A DNA stretch of 64,000 nt from Mesodorylaimus sp. YZB2_4 (Eukaryota > Nematoda > Enoplea > Dorylaimida > Dorylaimidae): the NCBI GenBank assembly GCA_030248295.1, contig JASANH010001508.1:62001-126000 (forward strand), read 5' to 3'. How positions within the stretch are numbered: the stretch's first letter is position 1; every line of letters starts with the position of its first letter. A program made the position numbers and the translations under genes. The notes under the pieces were generated by a model. It was not told the origin of the DNA and made no database searches. It saw only the letters and a list, made by a program, of their open reading frames with translations. Shown here piece by piece: positions 56,037-64,000 of the stretch.

Positions 56037-56155
56037 CGACAAAAGACCGCCAACAAAAGACCGCGCGACAAATGACCGCGGTCAAACGACCGCGTGCAAT
56101 AAGACCGCAGACACAGATGACCGCGGCGACAAAAGACCGCAATGAAATAAGACCA
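56037..56155. repeat. Degenerate AAAAGACCGC minisatellite
   Basis: About eight units of the type ACAAAAGACCGC, with variants AAATGACCGC and AATAAGACCGC, spaced 12-18 nt apart. Confidence 0.85.
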
Positions 56156-56186
56156 CGTTTTCATACTTTGTCACATAAGAATAGCT

Positions 56187-56337
56187 GACAATTTTGCTGT
56201 TTAGTCCCGAACATAGGTTAGCTTAGGCTGGTTTCAGGCTTAGGCTTAGTCTGGTATAAGACTTAAGCTTAGGCTGATATCAGGCTTCAGCCAGCCTTAT
56301 ACCAGCCTTTGCCTGGGGACCAAACAGCAAAAGCGCC
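56187..56337. mobile_element. MITE-like element, copy B
   Basis: Left end ATTTTGCTGTTTAGTCCC and right end GGGGACCAAACAGCAAAAGC are inverted repeats. The interior carries GGCTTAGGCT/AGCTTAGGCTG repeats as in copy A. Confidence 0.7.
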
Positions 56338-57504
56338 TGGCCAGGTTCAGTCAGCTGGTACTCATTAGGAATGATTTGTTCCCCCAGCGACCGCGGATTT
56401 GGCAAACTTCCCCAATGCCTCGTTCTTTGTACAATACTGCACACTTCTGCGACGGCACTTACGGCATTGCACCTTTCACTGTGTCTCATAATCCAGCAGT
56501 TACCACTGCAACATGTTTATGCTTTTCTTCTTGAAAAGCAGAAGCTTATTCTTCCTTTTCCAACACGACACTTTTCATCTGATTTAGCTGTATCAGGAGC
56601 TGTGTGCGAATAACGACTCCTTTGTGACTGCGTCGTGCCCTCTGCATCCCAGCGGGACACTTCGCCTTCTTATAAAATATGCATTTCCAGAAAATTTTTC
56701 CCTCTTTCCTTCATCTTGACCAATCATTAAGGTATCCGTGATGAAGGAACAAATCGCAGTCTTTCTGACTCAACTAAAGGCGTGTGACTCCCGATCTTTC
56801 GAACAGAGAAAACCCTCTTTCTGATTTGTTAATCTGCCAGGCTTTGAATTTCACACCACAAGACTCCGCATCATTCAGCACACAGTTTAAAAAGTGCACT
56901 TTAGGCCAACTGCCTCACTCACTCACTCACTCACACGCAGCGCCACCATCAGATCGATGTCTTCACGTCAGGCTCATCCCGAAGTGGTAGTTTCTGGGGG
57001 CGACGGCCATCTTGCCCTCGGTCAAACGTTTAGGGGGCTTTTAGCAAGCGTCGTGTGGCCGACTGCCCGTTGTCCTGCTAATAGGAACAAGCGGAGGCAC
57101 TTACATTGAGCTCCAAGCGCAGCTGCTCGCTGAAGCCAGCCGAGCTTGTTGAAGATTCGCAACAGGTCTTTGTGTTTACCATCCAAGGCAGCAGAGGCCA
57201 AGGTGGTTGATAAGGTTAGCTTCTCAGCGAGAGCTGTGGCGGTGAAGTGTGTGACGGGGGCCGTGATGGCTTGCGTGTTGCAGACTGACTCCTAGGAGGC
57301 TAGAAAACTGGCCGCCCAGGTGTCGTCGAAAAGGTTGAAGCCGTCACACACGTATTCTGATGCGATATGTCTGATTAGCTATGTGACCTACTTCCGAGAT
57401 CATTTTCGCAGTTCGTCATCGACGCACCAGGCACATTGGCAAACACGAACACGAACTGGCATCAAACACACTGCGGTCACGAAGCGATCAAGGATCACGA
57501 TCAT

Positions 57505-58139
57505 TCAGGCTTCGCTCTCGGTGCCGGAGCCGCTGCTGGATTCGGTCTCGGTGCCGGACGATTCAGTTTCGGCCTCGCTCTCTTCGCTCTTCACTTGCGC
57601 ATCTTCCTTCTCCGTCTGCTCTTTCGTCTTCTTCGGCCTCTCCTTCTTCGACTCGCCCGCTTTCTCCAGCCTGATCACTTGGCGAACAGCACTCGACGCG
57701 CCCGGCGACTTCCAGAACTGCTCTGGCTTCTGAAACGGAAGACCCGGGGTGAGCGTGAGGCCATCGGAGCTACCCAAGATTGACCCCAAGATCAAATCGG
57801 AATGCGGGGAGGGCAGAGACCCAGTCTGTCCTTAGCCCTGCGAGCAAAGCGACTCACCATGGAGCTGTCTGGCATGGGGGCGACCAGCACGGTGATTCGG
57901 TCAGCATCGACGAACGGCTTTTCGGACGACGACGGTTTGTAGTTGATCTTGAACCTGTCGTTGCTGCCCGCCGTGATCACGCCGAAGGCCTTGTTCGGTT
58001 TCACGCTGGCTGGACGAGTCGTCTTCAGCTTGTAGGCCAGAGTGCGCGAGCCCGTGTTCTGCACCGTCACCTCGACGCCCTGGCCCTCTTTCATGGCCAA
58101 TGATTCTGGAGCGATCTTGACTTCGTTGGCAACGCTCAT
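57505..58139 (-). CDS. Small major-sperm-protein (MSP) domain protein
   Basis: Two exons (57858-58139 and 57505-57729) give 168 residues. Residues 1-94 and a little beyond form an MSP-type immunoglobulin-like fold: VANEVKIAPESLAMKEGQ, TVQNTGSRTLAYKLKTTRP, VKPNKAFGVITAGSNDR and FVDADRITVLVAPMP. The spacing resembles nematode MSP and VAP/VAMP-associated proteins. The C-terminal third is Lys/Glu/Ser-rich and acidic (KKERPKKTKEQTEKED, SSGTETESSSGSG) with no membrane anchor, so it is not a VAP proper. It resembles the nematode MSP-domain small proteins. It lies 1.7 kb from the PP1-like gene, converging on it. Confidence 0.88.
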
Positions 58140-58942
58140 TTTCACCAACCGATCGATGGGTGCAGGACCAACCGAATGAACACGACTGCTCTCGACCACG
58201 GACGAGTGAGAAATGACGATTATTGCAAGCGGGCTCGCGACTAGCAGAACTTACTGTACAGTGCTCTGGGACACTTTAGAAAACCGAACCCGTTGCACCT
58301 TGTCGAAGAGGCTTGCTTTGAAGGAAGGAAAGCTCGAACTTATGGGCATTAACAATGTTGGGCGATTTTTTTTACAAGTCCTTACATTAAGAAGTGTATG
58401 ATCAAAGTATCTTTCCATTCATGCCACACCATGATGTTGCGTATGACTAATTTCATTGCACTCTTATATGTATGCTCTCAACTACTCGTATATGCCAGGA
58501 ATATTATCCTATCAGAACGCCTAAGCAAGATCGAATCGCAGGAGTCAAGAAAAGGCCCTGACCTGAAAGACCTGACGCTAGTCTGCCAACTTACAAGGTG
58601 CTTTCTGTCTGCGGATATATTCCCAGTTTCGTTTCACCAAAATTTGAGCCACCTTCGAAGATAGCCGCTCCAGAAATGTTCCTGCTTGCTGACGCTCCTG
58701 AAGCCATTAAGTCAGCTCAACGTTAGCTTATGCCATATGCTCATATGATGATGAATCTGTTCTCCTTACTTTAAACGTAGCGACAAAATCTGGCCTGGCC
58801 AGGCAATGCAATGCCTGCCTATGCTCGAACAAGACCCTTCGGCATGGTTACACACACGCGGGTGAAATTATTATTTCTTATTACATGTATGAGAAAAGAT
58901 TTTGTACAAAAGCTCGGGAAAGCTCATTTATTTGGTTTATAG
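58140..58942. other. Upstream region of the chitinase gene
   Basis: A signal-peptide-like open piece (MLRMTNFIALLYVCSQLLVYA) lies at about 58431-58493 on the plus strand and could be the chitinase first exon. I could not find a junction that joins it in frame to the next exon. Confidence 0.35.
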
Positions 58943-61750
58943 ATTTTCCGCTAACTTGTGGCTACGTCGATAAAAGCAGAATCTTGAAGGAGTCAGGAGC
59001 GGAAAATGGTATTGTAAGTGCACTCCAGGTTACCACTCATTCATCTATACCTTTTCAGAGACCATAGTGTCCTGTTACTATAACCTGGGCGATGCCCTGG
59101 ACCCAACTGTGTGCACCCATCTAATGGTGTTTGGAGCCACGGTCAATGTCAATGGATCAGCTACTTTTTTGAATTCGACAGCGTACAAAATTATTTTAGG
59201 CTTTAAAATTAGGAATCCCAATCTGAAAATATTAGTGACAGCTGGTGGGGATATGAGCGATGTCATGAAGGACCCAGTGAAAGTAAACAGGTGGTAGCAG
59301 TGTGTCAGTACTTATCGACCCTGAGTGTAAGATCACTGCGCCTGCAGATTGACTGGTCAGATAGTAGAATTTATTCGGAAATCAAAATTCGATGGATTCG
59401 ATTTGGATTGGGAAATGAATAGCTTATTTCCAATCAAGCCCGCTTATAAGGGCATGGATGAGTTTTTTCGAGTAAGTACGTTAGACTGATAGTTATCGCC
59501 TAATCACATCCTGGCTCATAGATCCTGAGGCAGAAGTTTCAAAAGGAGCCACGAAAGCTGTACTTAACGGCAGCAGTATTTGCAGTGCCATTGGATATCA
59601 TACGGCCCAGCTACAATGTGACAGCACTGAATGAGTAAGGAAGTCTTGTTTAGACGAGGTGGTGACGGACAAAATATCGTATTTTAGGTATCTGGATTTT
59701 ATCAATTTAATGACGTACGATTTCTATCAGTATTTGCCAACGCAGCCATACACTGGTCACAATGCCCCACTGTTCAAGAGACCAGAAGAATTTTGGATAT
59801 TTGGGCATTTGAATACGGTGAGTAGCAAGACTGGGAGAGCGGAGGCTTCATGCTAGCCAAGCTTCTTACATGGATTGGAGTGACCCTTGTGATATGTTTG
59901 AGTGGGATGTGAGTATGCAGATTATCCAAACCGCCAGCTTCGAGTGAGGCAGTCAGGGAGTTTCCACTCATCGCAATATTCGCTAGAAGAGTGCATTTGC
60001 CGAGATTGCGCTTGCTCTAATTGTAAGTCGACAACGGCCGCGCTTTCCCCGGGCGGCGCCGGGTCGTGGCCTAGGTTAAGGCGTCTGCCTCTCACGGTGG
60101 GTGCGCGCTTACAGGCGAGGGTTCGACTCCCACCTGGTAAAAAAGGATTGATTGGCAAATAAATTTTACTTAGAGATCAAAAAACGGGAATCAGCCTCTA
60201 AACTTACTTGACATCAGCGAACGAATGCCGATGCCATTGTGAGAATACCTCTAGATAACAAGCGAGAGTAAAATAGACTTCACATTCCACCGCTTTTTTT
60301 GTATGCGTTTTGAGCTCCTCGTCCACTGGCGATCCATTAGGTTTTCAGAAGCAGAGAGTGTGTCAGAGTGCCACTGACAAAAAAGAGCCGTTCTTGTCAA
60401 GCCTAGGTGTCATATGGTCCTTGCAAGGGCCACTAAACGTCGTTCGACTATTAAACAATCGAAAAATTTCATGATGATCGCCATCATACCTACAAAGGCC
60501 CTCGGCTAGACAGTGTCCACCTTGTACAGTCCAACCTGGCTAGTGCGCTTGGACTAGGCACAGCCAAGCTCTGCAACTCTAACGCGTCCACGTCCGCCTC
60601 TGTATAACTAGAGGGAGTGATGAGAGACCTTCGAACTACGTCAGCTAACCGTCTTCCGACCTGGTCCATGGCTGAAAAAGCTGCCTGCTCCGTGCATAGG
60701 ACGGACTGCCAGACGAGTCTTATGCACAGAACCTATCTCACGGCCAGGATGATTGTACCACGCATGGCGCATGGCCCTCTGTCTTGTTTTTAGGCGTGGT
60801 CTGCATTCCACTGGTACAAGAATGGCATGCATCATAAGAAAATCGCTGTGGGCATACCGACCTACGGGCACACGTACACATTGCTGTTTCGGTTCTGGCA
60901 TACACTCCGCGCCCCAGCCACTGGCCTTGGTCCACTCGGACGATACGTCACCTACCAGCAAGTACAGTAAAATCCCTTTCAGGGCGGGAAATATCTTGAT
61001 TATGGTCCAAAATTAATAAATGCGTATTTACAGCCTACCATGAATCCTTATTCATTACCTTGGTGCTACAGATTTTGAGTTCTGACCTTGGGATAAAGCT
61101 TAAAAATTGAGGGACTCAAAAGGATTTCAAACAGGTCTGGCGTCTACTTTCTTGCACAAAAGCACCGATTATTTTAGTCTCTGTACTGGAATGCAGGCCT
61201 AACATGAGGCATTTCTGCTAGTGATAACAATAAAGATGATAACAAAGTAAGCAGAGATTCTATGACCTCAAACCTACTGCACCTTTCAGTGTGAGGTACA
61301 GTAAATACCCGAACTTTCGCCCATCAGATTTACCCCTGCACGGGTGATACAAGGGCTGTAGGATGTCAAAGGGGTCTGACTCGGAGGGTGGGCACAAGCG
61401 AGGATTTACGGCATCAACGCAAATTTTAGGTGTGCCATTTATTAGCCCACGAGACTTACACCCGAGTTTGGGACAGTTACGCCAAAGTGCCTCACTGTTA
61501 CAAAGATCGACAATGGATTAGCTACGATGATGTGGAGAGTGTATCTGCAAAAGTGAGTGGCTCTGCTCTCGAAAGACTACTGACAGTGTCTCTACTACTG
61601 CTAACATATATTTAGGCCGAATGGATAAAACACGAAGGATTCGGTGGCGCCATGATCTATGATTTCCACAGTGACGATCCGCTTGGTCAATGCGATGGCA
61701 GAACTACTTTTCCCTTACACCGAAAAATATGGTCTATTATGAAAGGATGA
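58943..61750 (+). CDS. Family 18 glycoside hydrolase (chitinase-like)
   Basis: GH18 chitinase-like protein, expected to be secreted and to cleave chitin. Exons: about 58943-59008, 59059-59290, 59348-59471, 59522-59634, 59688-59817, about 59840-59908, 60794-60961, 61430-61552, 61616-61750. Landmarks in order are IVSCYYNLGDALDPTVCTHL (first barrel strand), KILVTAGG, the catalytic motif FDGFDLDWEM with the acid Glu present, NLMTYDFYQY, KIAVGIPTYGHTYTL, QWISYDDVESV and GFGGAMIYDFHSDD. The Trp usual in GAMIW is Tyr here. Two weak points remain. The N-terminal signal-peptide exon is not secured. Around 59818-59846 the frame can only be restored by a gap too short for an intron, so a frameshift, sequence error or missed exon is possible. 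The long intron 59909-60793 holds a SINE copy. Confidence 0.85.
60048..60160 (+). repeat. tRNA-derived SINE copy in chitinase intron
   Basis: Plus-strand head with GTGGCCTAGGTTAAGGCGTC, CTGCCTCTCACGG and box B GAGGGTTCGACTCCCACC, followed by an A-rich stretch. CCGGGT and ACCTGG can pair as an acceptor stem, but the anticodon arm does not close. It is therefore read as a SINE or pseudo-tRNA, not a working tRNA-Ser/Leu. Confidence 0.7.
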
Positions 61751-64000
61751 CCACCTTAAGTTTGTTCTTGCCCAAATGATATCTTTAGACTTGGTCATCT
61801 GTAATCAGGAATTTGACTATGGGTGCTAGCTACCTGTTGCTATCGAGTAAAGACGTGCGCTCTAGGATAGCATCGTTTTTTTAAATGCGCATGAAGACGC
61901 TCGTGAGAAGATACTAAAGACACCTACTCTTCTAGATTAAAATGTTTGACTACTGTCCCTCCTGTCAACAGAACGAACGCATTGTTCAAAAGCATGAATC
62001 TGTATTTTGTCAGCTCTACTAGGTGGGCCCACAAAGTGACCAAAGTTATTGCGATGAGCATCAAGAAATTATGAGAAACAAAAGATGTGGATGTGCGACA
62101 GCTAAGTGGACTCGTGAGCATCCCCTATGGAAAGCACTGTCAGATCACAAGCGATCTTGACAGCCCATTCAAACGACTGATCGTGAGCCAGATTGATGCA
62201 ATCAGAGGGTTCATCAAGTCAGCACTGCCAAGTTGTGTGATGCCGTCGGATCCGATTGGCTGCCTGCACGTCCAAGCAATCCGTCTCATTGTCACCACAC
62301 GATCTGCCTCCTACTTTGCCCCTGGCCCTGCTGTATTCAATAATGGAAATCTTCCGTTTGATTTTTAAAATTTTTTGTGGGTTGGGGCCCATGCCGTCTT
62401 ACCATTAGTCCCACTCCGAACCCCTTTTTCCTAGCTGTTTAGCAGTTATGATATGTTAAGCAGGGCCGTGAGGCGACCAGCTGTCACAGCAGCATCCCTC
62501 TGCGTGTCCTCTACTAGGAGCACATCCACGCGAGGGCATCCTGGACAGGACACCGACTTCCTCGGACGATGGTGGGCGGGTTGTGAACCATGTCAATGTT
62601 CGACAGCCGTGACTGTCTACTCGTGTGGCTTCCGTCTCTCCACTCGGAGCACGTCGACGGTACCAGGTGCGTCACCCACGGCCTGGCGTGCAAGGTCAGC
62701 GGGGATTTATGGTTCGCAAACTGACCTCCATCACCGCTGCTCGTGGCTGGGACAAGCCTAGCCACTCGCTATCAAGCAAAATTCGGATAGACGAATGCTG
62801 AACCGCCAGCCAGCAAAATTTAGTAGCCGACGTTAGTTTCTTCCACTCCCCACGAAAGCCTTGCTCTTGTTAGCAGTGCATCAGTATATCCGCTCTAAAC
62901 TAGGGCCTGAACATAAACCTGGGTTTCTCCATAACTATTCACAAGACGCGACAAAATCGTCGAAGGAACAAATCAAATCCGATGATAAGGAGTAGAAAGA
63001 GGAGGCCGTCGGCCGGGAGCCGAGTAAAGGAAAAGGCGTCGCATCAGCATCTCCGTACGGATATTTGGGACAAAAAGACAGCATGGCTTCCATGGGTTGG
63101 TAGTCTGTGTTCCCGAGCCCTCAAATAAAAATCTAGCTCGAACGAGATGACGTGGTAGGCCACTGGTAAGGTAAGGGCTACTTGTTTTTGGCCTAAAATG
63201 GTCTTCGCTTGTGTCCATTTTATCCAGACAAGGTACCTGTGAAACACAGGGTGATTGCCAAATCTTTTTTGACTTCCGAGTGTGTCACTGATGACGAACG
63301 AACGAAATAAGGCCATCTGGAAAAGGCGAGCAAAGCGAGCTTTTTCTAGATTCCCTAGATATCGCGTTTTTACCTGATAATCGCTTAATAAATTATCAAT
63401 ATTCCATATTCCAATTCTATATCCAATATTTACTGTTGATAATGCTGATATTATTGGCGCTGATTATTGCTGATATTATCGGCGCACTAATTAGAAGCTA
63501 TTGCGAGGAAAGCGAGCAACTAGAAAATTGCGGAAAATGTCATTCTTTGCATAATGGTTTTACTTGAAATCTCGCTTATGAGAAAGTTTGGAGGTTACTG
63601 GGAGAGTTTCCCCAGGGCTCTAGCTAGCACTTTTTTACACTCGCATGTTTTATCTATCTTGAGAAAGATCTCCAGAGATTCCAGAAACAAGTCTAGCAGG
63701 CGATTGAAACTAGCATGGTCTAATCTGACTGCACTTTCAAATTTAGTTTTTTTAAAAAAAACAGATCTCCACCCTGAGAACTATCACATCAACGACCATT
63801 CAAGCTGCAAGGTTCAAATAGTATGATCCCAGCTGAGGGACCATTTTCACCAACACACTGAAATCTTGCGAGCCCTGTTTCTCGAAGAAAGAGATGCTCA
63901 TCATATTCACTTGGAAAAGAACAGTAAGGCAGAAGTTCCATTTAAAAAAAGCTAAGCCCATGAAAAGGGCCAGGCAAGGCCTAAGACCATCCTTATGAAT
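61751..64000. other. Noncoding right end
   Basis: No intact gene. It holds the exon-like fragments at 62450-62765. An AT-rich stretch at 63300-63540 has direct repeats (GCTGATATTATTGGCGC, GCGAGCAAAGCGAGC and GCGAGGAAAGCGAGC). Confidence 0.5.
62450..62765 (+). pseudogene. Exon-like gene fragments, copies 2 and 3
   Basis: 62580-62765 matches the minus-strand fragment at 45510-45790. It has the same upstream stretch (GTTCGACAGCCGTGACT), a CTCTCCACTCG site where the acceptor should be (the AG is lost), a frame reading EHVDGT...VTHGLACK and the same intron start (GTCAGCG). A third, shorter relative at about 62500-62580 begins with an acceptor-like CTCTACTAG followed by GAGCACATCCACG. The broken acceptor marks it as decayed. 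The parent gene is not in the window. Confidence 0.45.

Larger units (their letters stand above)
55790..57504. other. Noncoding stretch with minisatellite and MITE
   Basis: No gene. It holds the GACCGC minisatellite, MITE copy B and a short CACT microsatellite at about 56921-56940. Confidence 0.55.

Noticed and set aside
60048-60160. A functional tRNA-Ser/Leu gene
   Set aside because: Boxes A and B and part of an acceptor stem are present, but the anticodon stem does not pair, and several diverged copies with a shared body exist; a SINE fits better.
1-64000. CRISPR arrays, bacterial operons or phage-type systems
   Set aside because: The sequence is intron-rich animal DNA; no regularly spaced direct repeats with unique spacers were seen.

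Overview
The window is animal genomic DNA. Genes are split by many short introns (often 40-60 nt) that end in TTTTAG or TTTCAG, and coding islands alternate with long noncoding stretches rich in small repeats. The gene set points to a nematode or nematode-like ecdysozoan: two DEG/ENaC channels, a divergent membrane-anchored PTP-like protein with a basic tail, a short PP1-type phosphatase next to a small major-sperm-protein-domain protein, a GH18 chitinase, an anosmin/KAL-1-like FN3 protein and long poly-G/poly-C tracts. This placement is inference; no rRNA or mitochondrial marker is present. All gene models were spliced by eye, using reading-frame continuity across GT-AG junctions.

Layout. 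1-5 kb: a Na+/K+-ATPase alpha-type pump on the minus strand that runs off the left edge, with a complete small membrane-protein gene nested on the opposite strand of one intron. 5-13 kb: noncoding DNA, a decayed gag-only retroelement, a minisatellite and a tiny fold-back element. 13-32 kb: a gene-dense island with PDCD2 and ClpP (divergent pair), a SET/MYND protein, a mucin-like single-pass protein, a 14-exon DEG/ENaC channel carrying about 480 extra extracellular residues, a second divergently oriented DEG/ENaC channel, and the PTP-like protein. 32-39.8 kb: repeat-bearing noncoding DNA. 39.8-41.9 kb: an NKAIN-family protein with a very long cytosolic tail. 44.2-44.7 kb: a UBE2L3-type E2. 46.6-50 kb: an FN3 surface protein. 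51.4-52.8 kb: a Cys- and His-rich GPI-type protein. 54.5-58.1 kb: PP1-like phosphatase and MSP-domain protein. 58.9-61.8 kb: chitinase. The remainder is noncoding.

How the genes relate. There is no operon-like pathway. Two loose themes stand out. One is ion transport: an Na,K-ATPase-type pump, its NKAIN partner family and two DEG/ENaC sodium channels. The other is a possible sperm-type pair, PP1-like plus MSP-domain. The noncoding DNA holds at least four small repeat families: a tRNA-Ser/Leu-type SINE, a MITE whose ends carry the core TTTTGCTGTTTGG, a long-inverted-repeat element inside the FN3 gene, and a CACCCTGATAATA-ended element. It also holds duplicated exon-like fragments of an unrecognised gene.
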